From the NCBI GenBank assembly GCA_949288625.1, contig CASEKZ010000064.1:1-7571 (forward strand): a stretch of DNA of 7,571 nt. Reading direction: 5' to 3'. This DNA comes from an uncultured bacterium (GTDB lineage Bacteria; Bacillota_I; Bacilli_A; RF39; UBA660). Positions 1 to 6,357 of the stretch are shown here, piece after piece (positions within the stretch are counted from its first letter, which is position 1; each line of letters opens with the position of its first letter). The position numbers and the translations under genes are program-made. Below the pieces are notes generated by a model. That model saw only the letters and a list, made by a program, of their open reading frames with translations, was not told the origin of the DNA and searched no databases.

Positions 1-518
1 TTATTTTTTGTCTCTTCTAAATATTTTCTTGAAACCTTATATGATTCATAATACTTCATGCCATTAGTTTGTAAAAACGTTGATATACTTTTTTCCTCAT
101 GGTAAGTATCAATACCTAACTCGTTTAAACTACTACTTAAATAATTAGCAGCATCGGTAACTGAATAATCAGAATAAGCTTCGCTTTCATGGGTACTATA
201 AACGTATACAACGGGATTGTAAACATCTTCTTTTTTAGTATTTAAATTAGTTCTTTTAGTTTCTATATACTTTGCGTTTTTAACGTTACTATTAAGAAGA
301 CTAACCGGGGTGTTGACAACCTTATTAGTTTTGTTTGATAAATATTTCATAACGTTAAAATTAACGTAATTAATATCCGCTTTTAAAACGTTTTTATTAA
401 GCTTGTTTTCATTTAAGTACTTAATTACAAAAACATAAGAAAAAACAAAAAAGAAAACAAACATAACAAAAAGCATTCGTTTTCTTTTCTTTAATTTTTT
501 TGATTTAAACTGTTTCAT
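1..518 (-). CDS. spoIIP: Stage II sporulation protein P, N-terminal part (cut by window edge)
   Basis: An open frame of 172 codons begins at an ATG at 518 and runs off the left edge without a stop, so the C-terminal part is missing. SpoIIP is a membrane-anchored amidase/endopeptidase that works with SpoIID and SpoIIM to thin septal peptidoglycan and drive engulfment of the forespore. Seen here: a very basic N-terminus (residues 1-14), one hydrophobic helix (about 15-32), a variable Lys/Asn-rich linker, then the start of the catalytic domain with VYVYSTHESEAYSD at 105-118. His110 fits the first metal-binding His of the family's THxSE motif. The following stretch (VTDAANYLSSSLNELGI, 120-136) fits the family's conserved helix. 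The start is supported by AAGGTGATC (522-530) four bases upstream. It follows gpr by 66 bp with no terminator between, so the two are probably one transcript, as in Bacillus. Assignment rests on motif recognition plus synteny. Confidence 0.88.
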   Translation of the reverse strand, partial: MKQFKSKKLKKRKRMLFVMFVFFFVFSYVFVIKYLNENKLNKNVLKADINYVNFNVMKYLSNKTNKVVNTPVSLLNSNVKNAKYIETKRTNLNTKKEDVYNPVVYVYSTHESEAYSDYSVTDAANYLSSSLNELGIDTYHEEKSISTFLQTNGMKYYESYKVSRKYLEETKN

Positions 519-584
519 AATGATCACCTTAACTTTAAATTATCATAAGTAAAGTGGCTTTATTGTCGAAGTAAATAACAAGAT

Positions 585-1595
585 TTATATTTCATGAAGA
601 CTATGATTTATACCATAACTTATTACTTCACTTAGTTTTTCAATTACAAAATCAACTTCTTTTGGCGTAACCATAAGATTATAACCAATTGGCGTTAAAA
701 CTTCACAAATTAAATCTGATAGTTCTTTTTCACTTAAAAGTCCAATTAACCCAAGCAAGTTTTTTTTATCCTCACCATTAACAGGTACGTCTTTATTAAG
801 ATAGTTAACTGGTTTTGTAACTAATTTTGATGCTTTTTTATCAAGAAGTTTTTTATTATAAGCATAATGTTTTATCATGTAACTAATGGTATCTGAGACG
901 ATTACTGATGCCGAAGTAACCGTTGGAACTCCAATTGCAATAACAGGAACGCCTAACGTATTTTTAGAGATTTCTTTTCTTTTGTTACCAATACCACTTC
1001 CAGGGGTAATACCAGTATCTGATACTTGAATACTTTTATTTACCCTTGATATCGAAGTGGATGATAAAGCATCAACAACGATTATTAAATCAGGATTCGT
1101 TTTCTCTTTTATTCCTTTTATTAAATCACTTGTTTCGATACCAGTAGAACCAGTTACACCAGGATAAAAAGATGATACGCAAGAAAACTTATCCTCAACC
1201 GAAACATTCATATCAAAAAAATGTTTAGTAACAATTATTTTATCTGATGTGAAAGGACCTAGTGCATCTGGTGTTGATTTTATGTTTCCAAGACCAATAA
1301 CAAGGGTTTTTGTATTTTTATTAAATCCTGTTTCTTTTAAAAATTTTAAAAGCTCCTCTTTAAAAACTAAAGATACGTTTTTTAAAGCTTCATCATCGGT
1401 TACATCATCAAATTCTAAGGTTAAGTAATTACCGGGTTTCTTACCAATATCATTATTTTCATCTAGCTTAATCCATGATATTTTAACTCCTTTTTTATTA
1501 TATGTTTTGGGTTTATATGTTATTCTATCTTTTTCTGTTAAATCAATTGCCATATCGGTTCTTATCTCATATTTTTCTAAGTCTATTTTATGCAT
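585..1595 (-). CDS. gpr: Germination protease GPR (spore protease, family A25)
   Basis: GPR cleaves the DNA-protecting small acid-soluble spore proteins when a spore germinates. In Bacillus it is made as a zymogen in the developing forespore and loses a short N-terminal propeptide. The 336-residue product is close to the usual 370 or so. Seen: the N-terminal YEIRTDMAID (9-18), which covers the propeptide/mature junction region; VIGLGN (99-104); STPDALGP (107-114) with Asp110; SSFYPGVTGSTGIE (141-154); IIVVDALSS (171-179) with Asp175; TPGSGIGN (197-204); and the C-terminal NLMVTPKEVD (306-315) and SLHE (332-335). Asp110 and Asp175 match the two aspartates proposed as catalytic in B. megaterium GPR. 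The start at 1595 has GGTGAT (1602-1607) six bases upstream. In Bacillus the gene is transcribed by SigG; I could not find a convincing SigG promoter here. An inverted repeat covers the ribosome binding site. spoIIP follows downstream. Confidence 0.96.
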   Translation of the reverse strand: MHKIDLEKYEIRTDMAIDLTEKDRITYKPKTYNKKGVKISWIKLDENNDIGKKPGNYLTLEFDDVTDDEALKNVSLVFKEELLKFLKETGFNKNTKTLVIGLGNIKSTPDALGPFTSDKIIVTKHFFDMNVSVEDKFSCVSSFYPGVTGSTGIETSDLIKGIKEKTNPDLIIVVDALSSTSISRVNKSIQVSDTGITPGSGIGNKRKEISKNTLGVPVIAIGVPTVTSASVIVSDTISYMIKHYAYNKKLLDKKASKLVTKPVNYLNKDVPVNGEDKKNLLGLIGLLSEKELSDLICEVLTPIGYNLMVTPKEVDFVIEKLSEVISYGINHSLHEI

Positions 1596-1604
1596 TATTT
1601 AATC

Positions 1605-1631
1605 ACCATTTTTATTTTTGCCAAAAATGGT
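1605..1631. repeat. Inverted repeat overlapping the gpr ribosome binding site
   Basis: Perfect 9-bp arms, ACCATTTTT (1605-1613) and AAAAATGGT (1623-1631), are separated by 9 bases. In the gpr transcript the right half would form a stem whose GGU is the first part of the gpr Shine-Dalgarno GGTGAT (1602-1607). As DNA it is an operator-like dyad between the gpr start and the rpsT promoter. The arms are mostly A/T, so a chance origin is possible. Confidence 0.5.
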
Positions 1632-1639
1632 ATTTATTA

Positions 1640-1668
1640 TTGATTTTTTATTTTTTTTTTGCTAAACT
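1640..1668 (+). promoter_or_regulatory. Predicted SigA promoter of rpsT
   Basis: The -35 box is TTGATT (1640-1645), the spacer is 17 bases and the -10 box is TAAACT (1663-1668), preceded by TG at 1660-1661 as an extended -10. Each hexamer matches consensus at 4 of 6 positions. The spacer is almost pure T, with ten consecutive T at 1651-1660. The predicted start near 1675 gives a leader of under 30 bases containing a strong ribosome binding site. Confidence 0.6.
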
Positions 1669-1702
1669 AGAAGAAGTTATAAAAACGCCAGGAGGTGAAA
1701 TA

Positions 1703-1945
1703 ATGCCAAACATTAAAAGTGCTAAGAAAAGGGTTAAAGTTATCTCATCAAAACATGATGCTAACATTTTAAAGAAAAGTAGCATGAAAACCGCAGTTAA
1801 AAAGGTAGAAAAAGAAGCTACTTTAGAAAACCTAAACACCGCTAATAAAAGAATCGACAAGGCTGTTAGTGGGGGACTTATAAAAAAGAACAAAGCTGCT
1901 CGTCTTAAATCTAGATTATCAAAAAAAGTAAATGAATCGAAGTAA
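1703..1945 (+). CDS. rpsT: 30S ribosomal protein S20
   Basis: S20 is a primary binder of 16S rRNA that helps fold the small subunit. The product has 80 residues, usual for the family (about 80-90), and is highly basic and helical. Recognisable are the N-terminal MPNIKSAKKRVK, the central LENLNTANKRIDKAVSGG (52-69) and the C-terminal IKKNKAARLKSRLSKKVN. A longer frame extends upstream to 1502 but crosses the promoter and the divergent gpr start, so the start is placed at 1703. There GGAGGTGA (1691-1698), an almost full-length Shine-Dalgarno, sits four bases upstream. The gene diverges from gpr and is followed at once by its own terminator, so it is a monocistronic unit. The same rpsT/gpr/spoIIP arrangement is known in Bacillus. 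Confidence 0.97.
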   Translation: MPNIKSAKKRVKVISSKHDANILKKSSMKTAVKKVEKEATLENLNTANKRIDKAVSGGLIKKNKAARLKSRLSKKVNESK

Positions 1946-1961
1946 TTTACTTCTTTTTTTT
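1939..1961 (+). terminator. Intrinsic terminator of rpsT
   Basis: A 6-bp stem, GAAGTA (1939-1944) with TACTTC (1948-1953), has a 3-base loop and is followed by eight T (1954-1961). The left arm overlaps the TAA stop of rpsT. An alternative longer fold pairs AAGTAAAT with ATTTACTT across the same region. Either fold gives a factor-independent terminator. Confidence 0.75.
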
Positions 1962-1970
1962 ATTCTTTAC

Positions 1971-1979
1971 TGGTATAAT
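1971..1979 (+). promoter_or_regulatory. Extended -10 promoter element for the transglutaminase-like gene
   Basis: TGGTATAAT is a perfect extended -10 (TGnTATAAT). No good -35 is present: the bases 17 upstream fall in the T-tract of the rpsT terminator. The hexamer ends only 15 bases before the ATG, so the leader would be about 8-10 bases and the ribosome binding site would begin almost at the RNA 5' end. Confidence 0.6.
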
Positions 1980-1994
1980 TAATATGGTGATGAC

Positions 1995-2921
1995 ATGAAG
2001 AAAAAAATATTAAAAATAACCATTTTAGTAGTACTAATCGTACTAATAGGTTACTTAATCCATGATAATTATTATTTAATCACAAATAAAATAGAATATT
2101 TATACGTCAAATACTTTGAACCAGATATAAGACAAACACTAAAGGATAATGAATACCGAAAAAAAGAAAATTATGAATACGTTAAAATAAACGAAGATAC
2201 CACGATTAAAAAACAAGAAGATGCTAAAGATGCCATCTATACTTTTTTAGATGCTGGATGGAAAGAATATACGTTTAGGTGTGATCCAGACTATCTTTCT
2301 TGTGTAAGTGACGTTAAAAAAATGGTTGAAAATAATACTTATCTTACTGATTTAAGTAATTTTGTTCACCCGTTTAATACTTTTAATAAAATAAACACAA
2401 CGTTTACTTCGACTGGAAAAATAACTCTTAAAAAAGAAAACCGTTACACTGATGAGCAAATAAAAAAAATAAACAAAAAAATAGATGAAATATATAATAA
2501 GAACTATGATCCAAGTAAAAACGTAATGGAAAACATAAAAATATTTCATGATTATATTATTAATAATACTAAATATGATTCTAATAATACAACTGGCCTT
2601 TCTGATGTTAATTCTTCAACTGCATACGGAGTATTGTTTGAGGGTGTTGGAATATGTAGTGGTTATGCTGATACAATGAGTTTGTTTTTAGAAAAAATGG
2701 AAGTTAAAAACTACCGAATATCATCTAGTACCCACGTATGGAACTTAGTTTACGTAGAAGGTAAATGGAGACACTTAGATCTTACGTGGGATGATCCGAT
2801 AACTAATGATGGTTCTGATATTCTATCAAGTGAATACTTTTTAATTGATTTTAATACTTTGAAAAACAAGTCTGATACTGAACATAAATTTGATGAAAAA
2901 ATATACGTTGAGGCAAAATAA
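1995..2921 (+). CDS. Membrane-anchored transglutaminase-like (papain-fold) protein
   Basis: The 308-residue protein has a short basic N-terminus, one hydrophobic segment (about residues 6-22: signal anchor or uncleaved signal peptide, no lipobox Cys) and an extracytoplasmic domain. The C-terminal third carries the transglutaminase-core triad in the expected order: Cys221 in VGICSGYADTM, His247 in STHVWNLVYVEGKW, and Asp262 in HLDLTWDDP. The helix IKIFHDYIINNTKYD (181-195) just before it is typical of bacterial proteins of this family. In bacteria the fold is mostly a cysteine protease, or acts in peptide or cell-wall related work; the substrate cannot be told from sequence. Residues 40-180 match nothing I recognise. 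The gene stands alone between the rpsT terminator and a bidirectional terminator shared with miaA. The ATG at 1995 has GGTGAT (1986-1991) three bases upstream. Confidence 0.85.
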   Translation: MKKKILKITILVVLIVLIGYLIHDNYYLITNKIEYLYVKYFEPDIRQTLKDNEYRKKENYEYVKINEDTTIKKQEDAKDAIYTFLDAGWKEYTFRCDPDYLSCVSDVKKMVENNTYLTDLSNFVHPFNTFNKINTTFTSTGKITLKKENRYTDEQIKKINKKIDEIYNKNYDPSKNVMENIKIFHDYIINNTKYDSNNTTGLSDVNSSTAYGVLFEGVGICSGYADTMSLFLEKMEVKNYRISSSTHVWNLVYVEGKWRHLDLTWDDPITNDGSDILSSEYFLIDFNTLKNKSDTEHKFDEKIYVEAK

Positions 2922-2950
2922 AAGATTCGTCTAAAACCGAACCTTTTTTT
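2920..2950. terminator. Bidirectional terminator between the transglutaminase-like gene and miaA
   Basis: The stem pairs AAAAG (2920-2924) plus TTCG (2926-2929) with CGAA (2938-2941) plus CTTTT (2943-2947), with one internal mismatch and an 8-base loop. It is followed on the plus strand by T at 2944-2950. Read on the minus strand, the same hairpin is followed by CTTTTATTTTG, so it can also end the mutL-miaA transcript. The two genes converge here. Confidence 0.7.
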
Positions 2951-2979
2951 GTTTAAAATATAATTTTTTTATTATTAAG

Positions 2980-3843
2980 CTATTTTTCTTTTTCAATAAA
3001 GGTAATTACTTCATTAATGGTATTATTAAAATTATCATAATCTACAACAAACCAATTAGTATCCATTTGATTATTAAACCAAGTATATTGCCTTTTAACA
3101 TAATTACGGGTTCTTTTCTTTATTAAGGCAATTGCATCTTCAAGCTTTAACTTACCATCAAAATATAAAAATAACTCTTTATATCCTATTGCCGTATTAA
3201 GTGCTTTTGAATTTATTTTAAGATCATAAAAATACCTAGCTTCATCAAGTAAACCATCATCAATCATCTTATCTACCCTTTTGTTTGTTATTTCATACAA
3301 TTTATCTCTTGGCATTGTTAAACCAATTATTTTAGCATCATAAAGCATTTTATTAATTGGATTTATACTTTTATCATGATTATTTAAAAAACTCTCTAAC
3401 CTTTGCCTATTATTTTGATGTATTTTACTATTTTTATCAATTTTTTTTACCATTTCATAAAGCTCTTCATTTGAATATGAAGAAAAATCTTTTTTTTCTT
3501 TTTGTACGTTAAACTTATAATCATAAAGTAAAGCTTTTAAATAAAGCCCGGTTCCCCCTACTATTATTACGTTTTTATTTTCATTTAATAACTTATTTAA
3601 TATTACTCTAGCATCACGTTGGTAATCAAAAACAGAATAATCATCTTCTACGTTTTTTATATCTATTAAATGATGCTTTATACCTTCTTTTTCATCTTCT
3701 GTTACTTTAGCTGTTGCAATATCCATCTTTTTATATACTTGCATACTATCTGAACTTATTATCTCAGCATTATACTTTTTAGCTAACACAACCGATAATT
3801 TTGTTTTACCAACACCAGTTGGCCCTACTATAGATATTATCAT
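2980..3843 (-). CDS. miaA: tRNA dimethylallyltransferase
   Basis: MiaA transfers the dimethylallyl group to N6 of A37 in tRNAs reading codons that start with U, which stabilises codon-anticodon pairing. The 287-residue product is near the family length (about 300). Seen: P-loop GPTGVGKT (7-14); SSDSMQVYKKMDIATAK (30-46), containing the conserved catalytic-type Asp32; HHLIDI (57-62); GGTGLYL (96-102); MPRDKLY and GLLDEA in the central domain; AIGYKEL; and the C-terminal RTRNYVKRQYTWF (244-256). The frame is open up to 3936 inside mutL, but the protein family begins at MIISIVGPTG, so the start is set at 3843, one base after the mutL stop. Translation is probably coupled to mutL, with AAAGGG about nine bases upstream as a weak ribosome binding site. 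mutL-miaA is a common Firmicutes pairing. No hfq follows. Confidence 0.96.
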   Translation of the reverse strand: MIISIVGPTGVGKTKLSVVLAKKYNAEIISSDSMQVYKKMDIATAKVTEDEKEGIKHHLIDIKNVEDDYSVFDYQRDARVILNKLLNENKNVIIVGGTGLYLKALLYDYKFNVQKEKKDFSSYSNEELYEMVKKIDKNSKIHQNNRQRLESFLNNHDKSINPINKMLYDAKIIGLTMPRDKLYEITNKRVDKMIDDGLLDEARYFYDLKINSKALNTAIGYKELFLYFDGKLKLEDAIALIKKRTRNYVKRQYTWFNNQMDTNWFVVDYDNFNNTINEVITFIEKEK

Positions 3844-3844
3844 T

Positions 3845-5629
3845 TTACATCGCCCTTTTAAACATTTTCTCAAGCTCATAATTACTAAAGAAGATAACGG
3901 TCGGTCTTCCGTGAGGACAAGTATAAGGATTATCACATTTCCTTAAATCATCGATTAAAGCCTCCATTTCATTCATTGAAATGTTCGTGTTAGCCTTTAT
4001 CGCCATTTTACAGCTAAGCATAATTGCTGCTTTTTCCCTGAATCTTTCAATCGTAAAATTCTTTTCTTGTTCTATTAAAACCTCAAGTATTTTTTTTATG
4101 GATTCTTCTTCATAACCTTCTTTTAACCAAATAGGATGCTCTTTTATAACAAAGGTATTTATACCATTTTCTTCAATATCAAAATGCATGTTTCTTAAAA
4201 CATCAAGATTATTTTTAATGATGATAAACTCATTACTAGGAAACTCTAAAACAAATGGAACAAGCATTTTTATGCTACTTTCATTTGGGCTAGCAAATGA
4301 CTTTTTATATCCTTCATAATTTATTCTTTCTTTAGCAGCATGCTGATCAATCATGTAAATTCCAAGTTCATTATGACAAATTATATACGTACCCTTAAGA
4401 AGTCCTACCGGGTACATTTCTGGCATTACAACCTTATTTTTTTCGTCATTATAAAGTTTTTTTTCTAAAAGACTTTCTTCTTTTTCATGCACTACCAAGT
4501 CATCATTGATGCTTAAATTTTCCTCGTCAAACAAAGAATAATCAATGGTTTGATCTTCTATTATGTTTTTTCTTTCTAAATTTAGTTGCTGCTGTTTTAC
4601 TTCCGGTTTTTCTAACTCATTTGTTTTTTCTATTTTCGGTATTAAAAGAGCATTATCAAGAACGTTTTTAATTCCGTTTTTTATTAATTCTTTTAAATCC
4701 TCAAAATTACTAAACTTAATGTCCAATTTAGCAGGATGAACGTTAACGTCAACAAGTGATGGATCAGTATTTATGTTCAAAACCACAATCGGATACCTAG
4801 TTTCTGGTTTATAAGTATGATAAGCGTCATTAATGGTTCTGTTTAGCTCTACGTTTCTAACAACCCGTTTATTAACAAGCGTTATCATGTGTGCTTTAGA
4901 TGATCTTGTAACTTCGGGTAATGATATAAAACCCGATACATCATAATCATCGTTAAACACGTCTATTTTCCTCATTTTGCGTGCTACGTTAGAACCATAT
5001 ATTTCATTTATAACCTTAAGTAAATTACCAGTTCCATCCGTATTTAATAATACTTTATCATCACTTACTAAAGTAAATTTGATTTCTGAATAAGAAAGAG
5101 CCATTTTATTTACGTATTCACATATATTAGCAAGCTCACTATGTAAACTGCGTAAATATTTTAATCTTGCCGGTGTGTTATAAAATAAGTCTTTAACCGT
5201 TATTTCCGTACCACGCCTTGCATCAGCATTTTCTACTTTTATTAATTTACCACCTTCTATAACTACTTTAGTACCAACATCCCCGGTAGAAGTTTTAAGT
5301 TCCACCATAGATACCGCTGCTATTGAAGGAAGTGCCTCTCCTCTAAACCCCAAAGATGAGATCCTAAAAAGTCCCATATCATCAAAAAGCTTACTTGTTG
5401 CATGTCTTTCAAACGCTAAGATAGCATCGTCCTTTGACATACCAGAGCCATTATCAACTACCCTTATTAACTTTGTACCTGCATCAACAACTTCTATTTT
5501 TATCTCAGTTGCACCAGCATCAACGCTGTTTTCGACCAATTCCTTAACAACGGAAACGCATTTTTCAACCACCTCTCCCGCTGCTATTTTATTAGCCAAA
5601 TCATCATTCATTACCTTTATTTTATTCAA
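3845..5629 (-). CDS. mutL: DNA mismatch repair protein MutL (endonuclease type), TTG start
   Basis: MutL is the ATPase that links mismatch recognition by MutS to strand incision. With the TTG start at 5629 it has 594 residues. The N-terminal GHKL ATPase shows NKIAAGEVVE, ELVENSVDAG with Glu30 and Asn34, DNGSGM (59-64), GFRGEA (94-99), the YNTPARLKYL loop and VNVHPAK (295-301). A charged linker (about 330-400) follows. The C-terminal domain carries the metal-dependent nuclease motif DQHAAKERINYE (428-439, fitting DQHAx2Ex4E), SCKMAIKAN (539-547) and CPHGRP (571-576), so this is a nicking MutL as in Bacillus, not the E. coli type. Start choice: a GTG at 5638 is also in frame but lies directly against the AGGAG site. 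From TTG the protein begins MNKIKVMNDDLANKIAAGEVV, like other MutLs. It is second in a three-gene operon. Confidence 0.97.
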   Translation of the reverse strand: MNKIKVMNDDLANKIAAGEVVEKCVSVVKELVENSVDAGATEIKIEVVDAGTKLIRVVDNGSGMSKDDAILAFERHATSKLFDDMGLFRISSLGFRGEALPSIAAVSMVELKTSTGDVGTKVVIEGGKLIKVENADARRGTEITVKDLFYNTPARLKYLRSLHSELANICEYVNKMALSYSEIKFTLVSDDKVLLNTDGTGNLLKVINEIYGSNVARKMRKIDVFNDDYDVSGFISLPEVTRSSKAHMITLVNKRVVRNVELNRTINDAYHTYKPETRYPIVVLNINTDPSLVDVNVHPAKLDIKFSNFEDLKELIKNGIKNVLDNALLIPKIEKTNELEKPEVKQQQLNLERKNIIEDQTIDYSLFDEENLSINDDLVVHEKEESLLEKKLYNDEKNKVVMPEMYPVGLLKGTYIICHNELGIYMIDQHAAKERINYEGYKKSFASPNESSIKMLVPFVLEFPSNEFIIIKNNLDVLRNMHFDIEENGINTFVIKEHPIWLKEGYEEESIKKILEVLIEQEKNFTIERFREKAAIMLSCKMAIKANTNISMNEMEALIDDLRKCDNPYTCPHGRPTVIFFSNYELEKMFKRAM

Positions 5630-5637
5630 GTGTATCA

Positions 5638-5642
5638 CTCCT
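5638..5642 (-). promoter_or_regulatory. Ribosome binding site that fixes the mutL TTG start
   Basis: On the minus strand AGGAG (5642-5638) lies eight bases before TTG (5629-5627) but abuts the alternative GTG (5638-5636). A further ATG (codon 7 of the proposed protein) has only an AAAGG two bases away. The AGGAG also overlaps the TAG stop (5643-5641) of the upstream gene, which couples translation of the pair. Confidence 0.75.
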
Positions 5643-6258
5643 ATAAAACCTTACTAACTTCTACTGATGAATCATATATAAGCCCATCATTTTGATAATC
5701 ATGAACATCTTTGTAATTAGGATTTTTTATGATGTCCCCACAAATACCATCATTAACTGGCACATAACCATATATATACTCAGGTAATAACCTTACTTGA
5801 CCATAAGAATCTTCCCAATAAATTGGCTTTGCTGTACCATCTTTTTTACCAACGTAAGCACTTGGAATCCTAACAATGATTACCCCGTTAGAATCCTTAT
5901 ATTTATAAGCCGCTTTAATTTGTCCATACATCACTAAAAAATTATCAAATAAAGTTACGGTATCATCTATATATACCTCATCATTTTTATTCACACCAAT
6001 CATTGCACCAGTATTATTTATTAAGCCATTGTTAAAAACATCATTTATGTACTTTATACCAACATTCGTATAACCAGTTCTATGAATACCAACCGAATAT
6101 CCATCTTCAAATAGATTTCTAAGCTCTACACCAAGTTTATTAGTCATATAACCAAAAGAATCATATTCTTTAGCTATATTATATACAAAACCATCCGTTC
6201 GTTTAATCTTATAATCTTTTACAACCGAATACGAAACATTATTTTTTAAAGTATTCAT
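5641..6258 (-). CDS. Unrecognised 205-residue protein, possible ADP-ribosyltransferase-like fold
   Basis: I do not recognise a named family. The protein is soluble, with no signal peptide or membrane segment. Visible features: GYSVGIHRTGYT (53-64), followed by a helix KYINDVFNNGL (69-79); VTLFDNFLVMY (101-111); a strand GVIIVRIPSAYVG (125-137); and LLPEYIYGYVPV (157-168). A His-Arg-Thr/Gly strand, an 'I..IF..GL' helix, and a late Pro-Glu-Tyr-Ile strand form the order seen in ADP-ribosyltransferase-like (H-Y-E type) domains. His59 and Glu160 would be the key residues; this is inference only. The frame is open to 6300, but ATG at 6258 is chosen because GGTGAT (6268-6263) lies four bases upstream and a perfect TATAAT lies inside the longer version. 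It is the first gene of the mutL-miaA operon, in the place usually held by mutS; its TAG overlaps the mutL ribosome binding site. Confidence 0.7.
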   Translation of the reverse strand: MNTLKNNVSYSVVKDYKIKRTDGFVYNIAKEYDSFGYMTNKLGVELRNLFEDGYSVGIHRTGYTNVGIKYINDVFNNGLINNTGAMIGVNKNDEVYIDDTVTLFDNFLVMYGQIKAAYKYKDSNGVIIVRIPSAYVGKKDGTAKPIYWEDSYGQVRLLPEYIYGYVPVNDGICGDIIKNPNYKDVHDYQNDGLIYDSSVEVSKVL

Positions 6259-6274
6259 CTCAATCACCAACTTA

Positions 6275-6283
6275 ATTATATCA
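6275..6283 (-). promoter_or_regulatory. Extended -10 promoter of the unknown gene-mutL-miaA operon
   Basis: On the minus strand TGATATAAT (6283-6275) is a perfect extended -10, with no clear -35 (best at the usual distance is TTTATG). It ends 16 bases before the chosen ATG, giving a leader of about 8-10 bases in which GGTGAT lies close to the RNA 5' end. The layout matches the element at 1971-1979. Its position argues against the longer reading frame starting at 6300. Confidence 0.6.
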
Positions 6284-6297
6284 TGGATATTAATAAA

Positions 6298-6311
6298 CAT
6301 AAACCATAAAC
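6298..6311. repeat. Tandem 7-bp direct repeat
   Basis: Two adjacent copies of CATAAAC (6298-6304 and 6305-6311) lie just upstream of the minus-strand operon promoter, at the distance where a -35 element or an activator or repressor site would sit. Only two short AT-rich copies are present, so function is unproven. Confidence 0.35.
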
Positions 6312-6325
6312 AATTAACTTATTAT

Positions 6326-6357
6326 GTATATGTCACTTTATATAAAAAAACATATAC
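6326..6357. repeat. Inverted repeat spanning the plus-strand promoter
   Basis: Perfect 8-bp arms, GTATATGT (6326-6333) and ACATATAC (6350-6357), are separated by 16 bases. The left arm overlaps the predicted -35 and the right arm the predicted -10 of the gene at 6382, the placement of a repressor operator bound by a dimer on one face of the helix. The arms are AT-rich and may be chance. Confidence 0.4.

Noticed and set aside
1502..1702. Upstream extension of the rpsT frame (67 extra residues)
   Set aside because: It overlaps the divergent gpr start and the rpsT promoter, is hydrophobic and unlike S20, and the perfect Shine-Dalgarno sits at 1691-1698.
1648..1893. 81-codon minus-strand frame over rpsT
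   Set aside because: It is the antisense shadow of rpsT, with no ribosome binding site.
2031..2047. Tandem GTACTAAT repeat in the transglutaminase-like gene
   Set aside because: It encodes VLI-VLI in the membrane helix and is explained by repeated hydrophobic codons.
2352..2549. 65-codon minus-strand frame inside the transglutaminase-like gene
   Set aside because: It is antisense to a clear coding region, and its Phe/Tyr-rich composition comes from opposing Lys codons.
3844..3936. Upstream extension of the miaA frame into mutL
   Set aside because: The MiaA family begins at the MIISIVGPTG segment. The extension lies wholly inside the mutL C-terminus.
6259..6300. Upstream extension of the 205-residue gene
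   Set aside because: It contains the perfect TATAAT and has no ribosome binding site, whereas ATG at 6258 has GGTGAT.
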